A stretch of DNA of 64,000 nucleotides from Raffaelea ambrosiae. Its lineage: Eukaryota; Ascomycota; Sordariomycetes; Ophiostomatales; Ophiostomataceae. Within the stretch, counting starts at the first letter, position 1, and every line of letters starts with the position of its first letter. The DNA lies in NCBI GenBank assembly GCA_002778195.1, contig PCDI01000005.1, forward strand, positions 1,741,690-1,805,689, in the 5' to 3' direction. Below the pieces are notes generated by a model, which did not search any database, had not been told where the DNA came from, and saw only the letters and a program-made list of their open reading frames with translations. Of this stretch, positions 37,401 to 45,700 are shown piece after piece. The position numbers and the translations under genes were made by a program.

Positions 37401-38245
37401 AGATTGCCAAGCGCGACGACGAGATCCTGTGGCTGCGCGAGCTGTTGGCGGTGCGGCACTCGGACCTGCAGGACATTGTGACGGCGCTCAACCGCGACAA
37501 CTACGACCCGGAGCGGGTGCGCGACGCGGTGATCCGGCTCAGAGCCAACCTGCAGATGGAGGAGCAGGAGCGCGAGCGTGCCGTCAACGGCGGGTCGGCC
37601 ATCAAGCTGCCGAGCATGGCTAGCATCCGTGACGCGGCGACGCCGCGTGTGGCTCAGGCCGTGGGTCCACTGGCAGCAGCCTGGGGCAGCTGGCGCAAGG
37701 CGCGCGACTCCAACGCGTCGGCCACGTTCGGCAGCCTCGCGGGGGCGCTGGTGTCGTCGCCGACGCCGTCGTCTGTGTCTAAGGGACGCAGCGGCAGCGG
37801 CGACGTGATAAACAGCGCAGCAGCGACGCCTTTGAGAGGCTCGTCGGCGTCCTTCTCGTCACGCGCCAGAGAGGCGGCAGCCAACGGTGACAGCGCGTTC
37901 CTCTCGGGTCTGCTCACGCCGCCGGTGGGGATGCACAAGTCTCCGCCGTCGTCTCAGCAGCTGCAGCAGCAACAGCAACAGGACGGCGTGCAGGACGGCG
38001 CGCAAGGGCAGCAGCCGACGGCCTTTTCCAGCACAGGCAGACGCTACACTGGCGGGTCCGTCTCGAGCAGCATCTCGAACAACATCTCGAGCAGCAAACG
38101 GGCAGGGCCGGAGAGTACGCCGCCGCCCAAGTTCCGGTCACCCGGACGCGGCCAGCCGGTCACGCCGCCAATGGCGCGGACAAGCGGCTACGACTCGGAC
38201 GCCCAGCCGGGTGACTTTGACGATGCAGCCTTTTTCGACGACTGA
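30332..38245 (+). CDS. Giant coiled-coil protein with three PAM2-like motifs (Upa2-like layout)
   Basis: An uninterrupted frame of 2637 codons runs to TGA at 38243. Its first ATG is at 31418 (2275 aa). The part before that looks conserved (residues with PTRGLTEDWIRQHTTG and WLSDTSSGDSENSSLSGS), so a spliced upstream exon or a non-AUG start is likely. Layout, counted from 30332: acidic/Ser-rich N-terminus; basic KKKLPWKGKSILVLLPIDED near 470; WKNYVDELNEAKLRALGVSFGD near 570; a long Pro/Ser/Phe disordered region; PAM2-like FNVDAPEFKF near 1030, INVNAPSFSP near 1099 and FRPDAPSFTP near 1122; an STEQ repeat near 1405; then a coiled coil from about 1800 to 2275 and a shorter one near 2330-2390. 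The tail is low complexity and ends DFDDAAFFDD. PAM2 motifs bind the MLLE domain of poly(A)-binding protein. There is no myosin motor despite the myosin-tail-like coil. A cytoplasmic mRNP scaffold is inferred. Confidence 0.8.
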   Translation: MQTRRLASLPLCCPHILTPASLLSCSARGAPFRRSLTTPPPRPSHNPPPRAAAHVTTTDARPRSPSTSSSPTLSTASTADAGPSPSLPALPEPQLPDRVLALLRTPPLSAADHLAGDFSLDENSQDEDTGDHDDKSRFVRASRRSPQRRSDTSHLRLSSLSSDPSIEGSPVHNLQIRTPFLRPVPSVSGQDDRSEQHDDENGDSDEFDDNELSDFSSPPPAEPVSLVSAAVLANRARRPTRGLTEDWIRQHTTGEIGEARHWLSDTSSGDSENSSLSGSVSDGDDPLGSGKKVRLRSPQAAPVRAPDRLSRRLVSDSKPPRRVELTEAPSHNLQNSASVATLKEAKVTRLNRRVPTRSDVTGMDPLLGSGKADAGDPLGASVTKSASGDQHVATPAAPATPVVAKAAAHPVPEEAAPAVPPPATPPPKLPPKDVHANGSAPGPAVGTPVEQASVTRSAGKSPKKDRGGTRRVKKKLPWKGKSILVLLPIDEDRGKPGKAPLPLAQDAVDSMLRSWEELGYDIDGFDIGRLGSASDDQFSSRTMSRSTWPNEREIAHERANRRYPVQLPDLNAWKNYVDELNEAKLRALGVSFGDDEPPLPPPPASISPAVGAPISRQSSGTMYPPLPFSPPIPTSSASSNHGTPLPFTAPFVPPTSAPSLNGLGGVSAMQSPSIPSVASPVSFGMGSKYNARQSISFPAGAFQMPPQRQITPNGGFPGQSALLQQGVTRGGSPFGMLSPGISPTAAPFSHEGFAPPPMHGRHQSLQYPVMQYQQVQPIARASPHLQDLQEVDEDALSKSPSKTPEPRTALATSAHKAMPSVPPPAPASFIQHNASLSLQKEIDDAEYHLEEQFRSQFEHDKDYSPHAEPETATSRDHPSASHHASESSVQFAPLAPIQRFRDDAETGPPLHHPRPHSRGHSLANAYYVETEEAPNQAGFAALPSQVTAANVQNGVHTEDAFEIETNPSNLGTPIQGLEYSAILPQQPLPQARERTFSAASNPWSEAGSLTGKQPGSRKASHGSKASMSQFNVDAPEFKFNPAGSSSFQPNFGGQFFFGNGASEAFQPSVFQAGLAPNAPPSLDSSQFSVPTTATIASKINVNAPSFSPGQSEFSFSASGPKFRPDAPSFTPIHSFSNSLTSPIQSGSESAGNRTSSIFGNIDINVPDAIKPPKRSKAVPIVRPVSSHSPKPKPKPNANEKEDEAEDGDERRITDDSRVKRARGSPAKDDDEEVLFAEPTKVPESQEGTGDKDTAVLEATTGHAHEDEGAAALLTGEDTTLSSTVVSETSDPKAAATTSPSEISPSQSGIPWTPFEFKSDIDIADFNSARPLGDDVFRHKKTLSATAKPFTPRTSLLQSEADSLRHSEADDLLNGHLHLGEEVVPTVEQADEDEQPALPAAEPTAEQSTEQSTEQSTETPRLPPSSPVISKPKGLANSRFATSSPPPLSPLPSKNVEHVEAEQDEQHFVMPTPTAEVAEEAHAEPAADEREPTFEEIDDIMRHLNERDPAQGVNKTIDATPWHQPHASGSLVDAASEAPVHLPPPVASAAYQQLDAGNEHQPVPSTEGDDPFLDPPLSATPSFDARGLGARRRPSGGSMPPSEWERDFTDEEQLKLASRVNFFDGHVNEIVGGILSARLGPLEKSLERIQNAVTSISRQTPPSRHEPRSISAEIRESDADDEDEDAQPVLRRSVSPRRDRRMEQIRTVVLDALASHQRNAAYQMTPPPTAAAAATGLPDESVATILKSLQDVKEHFGQSLRLDFRGEDLRNIVEDAVERRLPQTPQSAIPSRSISEEEGDKKTEELQARIAELEDSLRLAESKTESEIAVRRIADDQTAELRRKLELAETKIEVEIMNRSAYDQRVADLEDRLKQQEEKTESELEARRTAEDRLSEVQRLLRIASEEEMRLREVVDERDKKLKELDESDSKSKAQLVQLEATHLSHSKAHGDLRNRLASIEADLDDKTQEARHWRSEAERAIDLSQRQANDLVQTATELRHLKKVVDTLGTQLEENERLRDTWRGKFVALQDEMSRAAREVAEESARHIKREQTMLAHQEVLDAKLQAEARTRERLESELERLEGGERQAMRAVAESKRLGTIVEELRNENHKLHQSSLRYQAEFEEARESAAREVQRTRQSMEAELDSANNQVNVVRNDLEEQLARMRSQLDQVKLDADTSKARLEMLLEEAETTKRTALEETQKAKDAALGEMERRHQNVVEDLQSRHERQINNTAEDAQRTEQNLLERLSISTSKTEHLQDRVTHLEEKLEIAREAAQAAAKAAKSEITSPAALQAAATVRPTALHHGMAVPEKISPQALRESIMVLQEQLQHREHRIEELEGTLAKVDPEAEVKIAKRDDEILWLRELLAVRHSDLQDIVTALNRDNYDPERVRDAVIRLRANLQMEEQERERAVNGGSAIKLPSMASIRDAATPRVAQAVGPLAAAWGSWRKARDSNASATFGSLAGALVSSPTPSSVSKGRSGSGDVINSAAATPLRGSSASFSSRAREAAANGDSAFLSGLLTPPVGMHKSPPSSQQLQQQQQQDGVQDGAQGQQPTAFSSTGRRYTGGSVSSSISNNISSSKRAGPESTPPPKFRSPGRGQPVTPPMARTSGYDSDAQPGDFDDAAFFDD
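30492..30497 (+). promoter_or_regulatory. Start-stop element (ATGTAA), minimal uORF
   Basis: An AUG is followed directly by UAA. It is the only AUG in any frame ahead of 31418 in this leader. In yeast and plants such start-stop elements can hold initiating ribosomes and lower downstream translation; the effect here is inferred. Confidence 0.45.
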
Positions 38246-39020
38246 ATATAGGCTGCACTGAAAAAAAAAAAGTTTCCTTTGTTTTTGTTTTCTTGTTTTT
38301 GTATCTATTGTGCTACCAGCCATTTCCTTCTTGTGTCCCTGGTTTCCACTGGTTTCTTTTTCTTTTCCTTTGTTTATGTTTCTCTTTGCCCATCTCTCGC
38401 TCTCATCGTCATATATCATATCCATTTCATCATCACAAGAATGACAGCACATTAGAATTTGATACCCCCCTCTTTGGCACCATTTCACTCTCGTTCGGCT
38501 TGAGATTTCACTTCAGATTGTTTGAATTTTATATATATAAAGCGTGTCTATAATATATTGTACGCAGAACAGACGGACATTTCTACTCTACTCACTCCAC
38601 TCTCCATGGCTCTTTTCTGTTGCATTGCCTGCGCCCCTTTTCTTTTCGTTGCGTCATGATGGAAACGAGAATGAAGACAGCGATGCAAGCCTGCTATGAA
38701 CCCACCCCCCTCTCCCAGCCACTCTCATTTGTGCTCTCTTTTAATGCCCCTGTCGGGAATTTCTATCCCTTAATAATAAAGCAAATGTAATTCATATTGT
38801 AGCCTACCCCAAGCCTGTGTGAAGAAGATCCATAGAGAACACCCAGAAAGGGAAAAAAAAGAGAAATACAAAGACCCCAACCCAAACCCGGCATATTGAG
38901 CCATAACGAACCCAGAATTTTACCGCAAGTCCTATTTTTGTGTGTGTGTGTGTGCCCGCATGCCGTCCGCACTCGTGTACTCCCTTGACTCATTTCCAAG
39001 ACAATACCCACGCCATTGCT
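38246..39020. other. Spacer between convergent genes
   Basis: The 3' flanks of the giant gene (+) and the small secreted-protein gene (-) meet here. It is T-rich, with a TG run near 38940. No gene is visible. Confidence 0.6.
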
Positions 39021-39797
39021 TCACAGCTCGCAGAAGAAGTCGAAATCGGAGTTGGTGCTAGCCAGAGTGGTGAAGGCAGTCTGGGTAGCCGACGTGGCCG
39101 CGGCCTTGCATTGGGCTGCGAGTGGTGTTAGTTAGCCTTTTTTTTTTTCGTTTGTTTCTGCCAATGATTCGTTCATCCAACACGTACTGTTCTGACTGTC
39201 GCAGTCGGACACGGTCACGTCGGTGGTCTTCTTGCTGTTGACAGCGTCGGCACAGCTGTTGTGCTGGTTGTCGCAGGCACGATTGGCAGCGGTGACGTAG
39301 TCGGTCTGCCGGATTGTGTTAGACAAGCAAAAAAAAAAAAGGAAAAAAGGGNGGGAAAAAGATGAAGAAGATTGACATGAACGGGGAAGCCGCACAAATG
39401 TGTCACCATCGACTTCGAATGGCCGGTCCGAGTCGTTTGACTGTGTAATCTGGGGTTTGGTCGCCATGGTTAGATCTTGCCAGTGATACGAGCAACTCAG
39501 AAGACAGAAAAGACAGAAAACACTCACTGCCGCTGCTGCTATGCCGGCCAGGGCACCTGCAAAATTCTGCAGGTTGGTGGTGGTCGCGCGGTACATCAGC
39601 GGCACGGCGGCCAGGTCCGGATGCTCCTCGCCGACGCTGCGCTCGAGGTAGCGAGAGGGGCCGCGGGCGGCATGGAAACGGAGGCCGCCATCGTCCGACG
39701 GAGACGAAGCCTGGACGCCGAGGGCGGCGACGGCGGCGAGAGCCCAGACGAGGAGGGCGGTGGGGGACAGCGAGGACGGCGACCGGGAAGAATGCAT
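39021..39797 (-). CDS. Small secreted Cys-containing protein
   Basis: There are three exons, 39797-39528, 39305-39188 and 39115-39021, giving 160 aa. A signal peptide is clear: MHSSRSPSSLS, then a hydrophobic core LLVWALAAVAALG ending near VQASS. The mature part has NLQNFAGALAGIAAAA, then in exon 2 TDYVTAANRACDNQHNSCAD and VTVSDCDSQN, and in exon 3 QCKAAATSATQTAF ending DFDFFCEL. The five cysteines fall in a helical-looking Ala-rich core. I do not recognise a named family. Intron 1 is unusually long for this window (222 nt), with an unresolved base (n at 39352). A short ATG-containing stretch inside it could be an alternative exon. Export to the wall or medium is likely. Confidence 0.7.
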
Positions 39798-41277
39798 TGT
39801 GCGGGACGGGGGGGGCCCGGGTGTGTGGAATGGAGGAAGAGGTGGAAAGAGGAGGGAGACACTGGAGAGCAAGACACGGAGTCACGCAGAAGAGCAGGGG
39901 CGGAGGGTATCGAACAAATCAATTAAAAGGTATCATGAAGAATTATGGATAAGAAGAATGTGAACCGAAAAAAAAGGCAAAAAAGGCAAGAAAAGACAGA
40001 AAAGACAGAAAGGTCAGAAAAGAAACAGAAATGCAGAACGCCCAAACCTGCTGCGAAGACCGGCTGGGGCCTGCTCGACTGTCTCGATCTAGCATGCCAA
40101 GACCCTCTTCTCAGAAAAGACGTCTTTCCAAGCGTGCGGTGGTGTGCGGTGGTGGTGGTCGTCGATTCTGAAACAGTTGTGAGACGTGCTCGCATGAGGC
40201 GGCCCAGCGCACACCGGCCACCCCCAAACCCGCGATGGCCTGCTATTTCAGCCGGACACGCCCACGCGAGACCAAAAAAGCACGTGAGATAGATTGGAAT
40301 GGTTTACGAGAGAAAACTGGCGGAAGGGTTTTTTTATTTCATTATTATTATTGTTTTTCCATGGCATGTTCTCCCCCTTGCAACGGCTGGCGCTATTACA
40401 TAGACTCAGAGCTATAGTTCGGGCTGGCCTGGCACGTTTGTGTCAGTTTTATCAGAGCAACCAAGACCGGTCGACAAAGGCGGCCCGCCCAATTCACACA
40501 AAGCACCCAAGACACGTTGATTAAGACACGTCCGTTAAGACATGCCAGCTACGGCCGACTGCTTTGTTCGTTGAAGCTCGGCCAGTTCAGCCAGTTCAGC
40601 GGCAGTGAGGGCCTCACGTTGATGAGCAGACAATCAACAAGAAACTACCCACAAAACTATTGGTGCAGTGCAATTTTTTTGACATAATGTCTAGACTAAT
40701 TGAATGGTAATTTTGGTTGATGCGCCCAGGAAGACAAGCAAGACGGCTGGGTCCTTCACCTGGTCGAACGAACTGCGATGCTAAGTCTCTCACCAACACA
40801 GAAAACAGATCAAATCAAAGAGGTAGTAAAATGAGCCTCCCATGAAACAAGCTATAGGCGTCGTAGTCCCCCCTTGTCTCGCCTTGAACTCCGGATGCAG
40901 CACACTCCCACAGGGGGAAGAATGGGCTGCTGATGTTGGTGAATGGAAGATGCAGATAAATACAAGGCCGGTAATTAAAGGAGATAGAGTAAAATATGGG
41001 GCTGGGGGAGGGGACGTTGCATGAATGCGGTAGTGCAGTGGTATCCAAAACTGAGAGAGCAAGAACAAAGGAAATGCAAGTCCAAAGCGGGCAAGAGCAG
41101 GCCACAGCTGCGTGTCCCGCCGGTATCCAACGGGTGGCCAACGGGTGGCCAACTGGTATCCAGCTGGTATCCAACTGGGAGCCCACTGAGCTGGCACACA
41201 ACTGGTCACCTGGGGGTGGTATCCAACGGGCCAGCTTGGTCCTGCCCAGTTGGCTGAAAATCAAATGAATCACAGCG
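39798..41277. other. Spacer between two minus-strand surface-protein genes
   Basis: It contains purine-rich DNA upstream of the secreted-protein gene, T-rich DNA near 40330, and an 11-bp minisatellite at 41122-41176. No gene was recognised. Confidence 0.6.
41122..41176. repeat. 11-bp minisatellite (GGTATCCAACG)
   Basis: Five tandem 11-bp units alternate between GGTATCCAACT-like and GGTGGCCAACG-like versions. Confidence 0.88.
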
Positions 41278-42225
41278 CTAAAAGTTGGATGCCGTGTTGA
41301 CCTGGGTCGGCGTGTGGTAGCTCTCGAGAGTGCTCTGGAAGGGCGTGCGGCTGGAAGCAGTGTTGGCCGCAGATGCCGGGCCCGGGCCCTCGGTCTTCTC
41401 GGCCTGCGTGTTGATGTTGTTGTTGTAGGCGCCGTAGTCCATCAGCTCGTCGTTCTCCTCCGAGGGCTTCTTGCGGCCCCAGACACGCCAGACCACCAGA
41501 GCAATAACGGCCAGAATGATGGCGCCGCCGACACCGACAACAACACCAATGATGGTGTTGCGCGTGCCCGTGCTCATGCCCGAGGAGCCGCTGCTCTGCG
41601 ACGACGACAGCGTGGCCGTCGGCGTGGTGGTGGACTCGGTGGTCACGGCCATGGTGGAGCCATCCGAGGCGGTGATCGTGGTGACATAGGTGCTCGTGGA
41701 GAGGAGCTGGGTGGTCGTGCCCGTGGTCCGCGCAGTGGACGTGCCCGTGGTCCTCGTAGGCGAGCCCGTGCTGGTGGATGTGGTGGTGTCCGTCGACCGG
41801 GGACCGGCGGAAGACGTCGTTGTCGTCGTCTCGGCCGCAGCAGAGGTGGTTGTGGGCGCGGCGGTGGCCGAGGTGGTCGTCGTGGGCGGTGTGGATGTCG
41901 GCTGCTCTTCTGAGGTGGTGGTCGTGGACGTCGGCGCCTCGGACGTGGTCGTGGGCTCGGCCGTGGTGGACGTGGTCGTGGGATCAGCGGCCGGGGACGT
42001 GGCCTGGGCAGACGGCGTCGAAGCAGCGGCACTGGACACGGCCGCATCGCTGCTGGTGGCGGCGGGCGCGCTGCTGGTGGCTACCGAGACGTCGCCGGTG
42101 CCCTGGGCACGGCCGACCAGCTTGGGGCCGATGCCGAGTAGGCGGGAGTCGACATTGAGGCCCTGGGCCGCCGAGGCGAGCGAGAGCGCCACGACGAGCA
42201 GCTTTGCTGGCTGCTGCGGAAACAT
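41278..42225 (-). CDS. Mid2/Mtl1-like Ser/Thr-rich single-pass membrane protein
   Basis: A single exon encodes 315 aa. It starts MFPQQPAKLLVVALSLASAAQG, a signal peptide. About 190 residues of Ser/Thr/Ala/Pro-rich mucin-like ectodomain follow, likely heavily O-mannosylated. Next comes a STYVTTIT motif with SDGSTM, then one transmembrane helix (GVVVGVGGAIILAVIALVVW) flanked by RVWGRKK. The cytoplasmic tail of about 60 residues has NDELMDYGAYNNN. This arrangement is that of Mid2/Mtl1-type wall-stress sensors, which signal to Rho1 and the cell-integrity MAP kinase pathway. No WSC domain is present, so it is not of the Wsc class. The tail differs from yeast Mid2 as far as I can judge, so the role is inferred from architecture. 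Confidence 0.75.
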   Translation of the reverse strand: MFPQQPAKLLVVALSLASAAQGLNVDSRLLGIGPKLVGRAQGTGDVSVATSSAPAATSSDAAVSSAAASTPSAQATSPAADPTTTSTTAEPTTTSEAPTSTTTTSEEQPTSTPPTTTTSATAAPTTTSAAAETTTTTSSAGPRSTDTTTSTSTGSPTRTTGTSTARTTGTTTQLLSTSTYVTTITASDGSTMAVTTESTTTPTATLSSSQSSGSSGMSTGTRNTIIGVVVGVGGAIILAVIALVVWRVWGRKKPSEENDELMDYGAYNNNINTQAEKTEGPGPASAANTASSRTPFQSTLESYHTPTQVNTASNF

Positions 42226-44516
42226 GGTGGAAGGGACGGAAGAAGAGATGAGAGAGAAGACGAAGGGAAGACGGAAGTAAAGACGACAATACGAAAGAAA
42301 GAAGAAAAGAAGAAAAGAAGAAAAGAGGCAGAATGCCAAAGACGCCCGGAAACAAGAACAAGTCGGACCCGAAGGAGAAGTGGCGAGACCGGAGACGAAG
42401 ATGAACAGGAGGCAAGAGGCGGTGTCACGACAGTCGCGGCTGTCGATGTCGAGACGACGGTTCGCGATCGAAATTCAAAATTCTTTCAGACTCGATTAGA
42501 ACTCGACGACTTTCACGACGATCGAGTGAACGTGTCGGGCGTGTCGGACGTGTCGGACGTGTCGACGAGGCGATGAGGAGAATCAGACCGAGTGAGGCCC
42601 GTGATGAACGTTGTTGTTGTTGTGTTTAGAACGAGTGTGCAGGTTGTCTTTCGCAGACGAAAGAAAATAATGAACAAGAGATGAACGAGAGACGGGAAGG
42701 AGTCTGTATGGACGCCTGTGAGATATTATGGCAGTGCAAGGGACATGCAGGGCCGGGAAGGAGGAAACGGAACAGAAATGCAACGAATGGAAGAAGAGTA
42801 AGAAAAGGAAAGAAAAAAAACCAAGAATAACAAAACGGTTGTGTGAGATACGAGTAGAAAAACAGGAAGGAGCGTGTGACGGCAAGCGACGGAGGAAGGC
42901 GCAGGACCAGAAGAAAAAAAGAAATATTAAAAAAAAGAAGAAAGAAAGACGAGAAAGGCGAAAGGCGAAAGGCCTAGAAACGCTAGAAAAGACCGGTGGA
43001 AAGACCAGCAAAAGACCAAAAGACCAGTAAAAACCCTGCGCCAGCAAAAAGAAAGACGTGCGGGAAGCCACATTAGGGGCACACGGCTAGGGATCGCCGC
43101 CGTTGGACCGCAGCCGGTATTGGCAGCGTTGCTGGGACGAGAAGGGGTGTGCAGTCTTACTCGTACAGACGGTAGGTACCCTGCAGGCTACATAGTATGC
43201 CAGATACATTGCATGTCTTACCGTGTACGAGTAGTTAATGAGTCCCGTCTGCCCACCCCCCCTAATCACCCCCACCTCGTGACCCTGGGCCGCTAAAATC
43301 TGCAGGGAGTCTGTTTTGGGGCCCCCTTAAGCCCCCTTGGGGTCTGCGACTGAAGTATTTTTGGCGTCGCGCCCCGTCGGGGTCTGCTGGCGTCCGCAGG
43401 CATCTGCTGGCCTGTCCTGGAAGGAATCGCGCCCTGGCAGATTCTAGAATGCCTTTCGCGAGCATCTTGCTCGGTGGCATCCCGCAAGGTGTCGGGCCTG
43501 CTTTGGTGCTGCGTACGAGTACATACAAAGTAGTATTCGCCCCTTCATTTCAACGAGCACCACAAGCACTACGAGCACAAAGAACTCTGTCGGTCGCTCC
43601 TTCCTCTTCCAGCCACAACCGCCAGCACCACAGTTCCGCCCACTGATTGGCTGCCAGTCCGCCGAGGAGGGTCCTGCATCGCCACTCTACCCAGTTTTTC
43701 TCCTTTTCCTGCCTCTGCGACCTTTCCTTTGTCGCTTGTTTTTTCTCTCGTAAGATGCCATCCCATACCACCCTTTCCCTGCCTCGTATACGGGTTGCAA
43801 CGGAGCATGACCAGTGCCAACCAAACCCTCTGCCAGCCAACTGACTGTTGGCCAACGGCTCCCACTCGCTAGGAGGCCGCTTTACTCCGTCGAGACAGTG
43901 CCGACCGTCTGGCCGGCCACGGAGTACGCCAAATCATACATACATACGACTATGTATGTAGATTGCCGTTTCAAAACGGTCCATGCGGAAATGGCTGGCG
44001 CCTGCGGACAGACGACGACAGCACCACACCGTAACCACTACGAGTACGAGCATGCATGTATCTTACGGTGTCTGAACATCTGGTCCCTCAAATCTTCTGT
44101 GGCCACATATTTTACACTCCTCGTATTGTATTATAGTAAGATGCCGGCGAGTCCGGCACGCGTTTCATGGTGATGCCAGCAGGCCCTACCACAATGCCTA
44201 CGGCTGTCTCCGGTCTTGCAAGACGCCCGGAGAATGGAGCCTGCCTGGCCCAAGATGAACTCCAATATGGCGTTGGGGGGCTGCGTGTCGATCTCATGCG
44301 GTCAACGCCTCAAAGCCAGATAAATGATGCAGACCACGGCAATTCTAACACCCCCAAGAGATCCCAGGCAAAATAGCCATTTGTCAACTTTGCAGCCTGG
44401 GATGCTATTTCCTCTCAACAGGTTAGACGAGCAAAATAGACATGCGAAAGGGAGGGGGTACACCGTAGGTGGCTGCCCAGAGGGGCAAAAAAAAAAGGAC
44501 GACAAAAAAAGAAGAA
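42226..44516. other. Spacer, 2.3 kb
   Basis: The first part is the purine-rich 5' flank of the Mid2-like gene, and 42790-43020 is extremely A/G-rich. From 43170 on there are several TACATAGT, TACGAGTA and TACGGAGTA-like elements (43190, 43511, 43919-43960, 44040). No gene was recognised. Confidence 0.6.
44504..44510 (-). terminator. Pol III terminator of the tRNA gene
   Basis: Seven T residues on the minus strand begin 6 nt past the tRNA 3' end. A second run of ten T lies at 44487-44496. Confidence 0.75.
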
Positions 44517-44601
44517 TCTCCCGGACCGAAATCGAATCGGTGACCTTTCGGTTACAAGAGCAATTACAGCCGAACGTGATAACCATCTACACCACCAGGA
44601 G
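44517..44601 (-). tRNA. tRNA, probably Tyr(GUA), with an 11-nt intron
   Basis: The cloverleaf folds fully. A 7-bp acceptor CTCCTGG/CCGGGAG has discriminator A. There is a D arm GTG...CAC, an anticodon stem TTCGG/CCGAA, variable loop AGGTC, and a T arm ACCGA/TCGGT with loop TTCGATT. The anticodon loop is 18 nt, so it must contain an intron. With the intron after base 37, as in eukaryotes, the anticodon is GTA (Tyr). The C1-G72 pair and A73 are tyrosine identity features. An alternative reading of the loop would give TGT (Thr) but puts the intron in an abnormal place. T runs for Pol III termination follow directly. Confidence 0.8.
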
Positions 44602-45221
44602 CCTCATCAGTTGGTGTTGGGAATTCGGACGTAAAACTGAGTAAAAGCCAAAAAGAACACACCATCAGGAGCCTAGTAGTGACTTGTTGGTTATTCTTAT
44701 TTGGCCTGTCGCTATCGTTATTTTGACACAATGCCATTCTCTTTTCCATCCCAGAAATACAGAAATATAGAACCGCACTAGCATCATTTGCCTTTTTGGC
44801 TAAGATGAGAAATCGTGCATCACAGTTCCTGGCCGTTTCTTCTGGAGAGCCCCAGGGTCCTATTCGTGTCATGGCTGTGTTTTTTCTTCGAGCTCTGATT
44901 CCCCAGTCTGTCTGCGACGTCGCGACGCGACCAGGCAAATGCGCTCCTGTTGCCTGGTCTCTTTGTCTTTTGTACTATGTGCACGGTGTAATAGGTACTC
45001 GTAATATTACTTGTCTCCTACACAATAACCCCCGGGAAGCCAGGGGGGGAAACCTGGGTCAGGCAGATTGGATGGTTTCTGTTCCCCTGCACACTTCGTA
45101 TTGTTCCCAAATTGGCTGCCAGATTCACTCATCCAAATTCCAGTTGTCTGGCCGATCCAGACAGGCACCAAGAGATCGCAGGGAGCCGCTGGGCATCCCG
45201 GCAGGTATTCATAGCACATTT

Positions 45222-45266
45222 CTGGCTCATCTGGCCCATCTGGCCCATCTGGCCCATCTGGCCCAT
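45222..45266. repeat. 9-bp minisatellite (CTGGCCCAT)
   Basis: Five tandem 9-bp units, the first being CTGGCTCAT. Confidence 0.9.
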
Positions 45267-45346
45267 TTATACTTTACCATGGAATTATCAGCAATGCAAA
45301 ATACATGCATGCGTGCCTGTGTCCCTTTACATAGTGCATGCCCATG

Positions 45347-45360
45347 ACTATGTACATAGT
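45347..45360. repeat. Perfect palindrome ACTATGTACATAGT
   Basis: A 14-bp perfect palindrome is followed within 10 bp by GTAAGATACATAGTAAC. It belongs to the dispersed TACTATGTA family. Confidence 0.8.
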
Positions 45361-45700
45361 ATGTAAGATACATAGTAACTACACATGTGCCCACACGCGC
45401 ATGCATAACGCATCTATCTGCCAGGGGTCTGAGGAATGGTGAAGAACAGCCAACCCACACGCCGCTGGTAAGTTCGGACCGCATAAAAATGCGCTAAGTC
45501 CGTGAGCCAATCGCCGCCCATACATTGTTTCGTCTTATTTTTTTTGTAGAACTTTCCTGAGCCACAGTCGCATATCTCACTCCGACCTCCATCCAACGTT
45601 TCTTCTGTGGCTTCTACGACACGACCACGAAACACCCCGCCCACCCCCTCCTTCCCATTGCCAGCCCGCCGTATTCGAGCCGTTCGAACAGGGGTCGACC

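Larger units (their letters stand above)
44602..45700. other. Spacer upstream of CBP4
   Basis: No gene was recognised. It carries a 9-bp minisatellite (45222-45266), a perfect 14-bp palindrome (45347-45360) and TACATAGT-like copies on either side. Confidence 0.6.

Noticed and set aside
30332..38245. Myosin heavy chain label for the giant protein
   Set aside because: Only the coiled coil resembles myosin tails. There is no motor domain, P-loop or actin-binding region.
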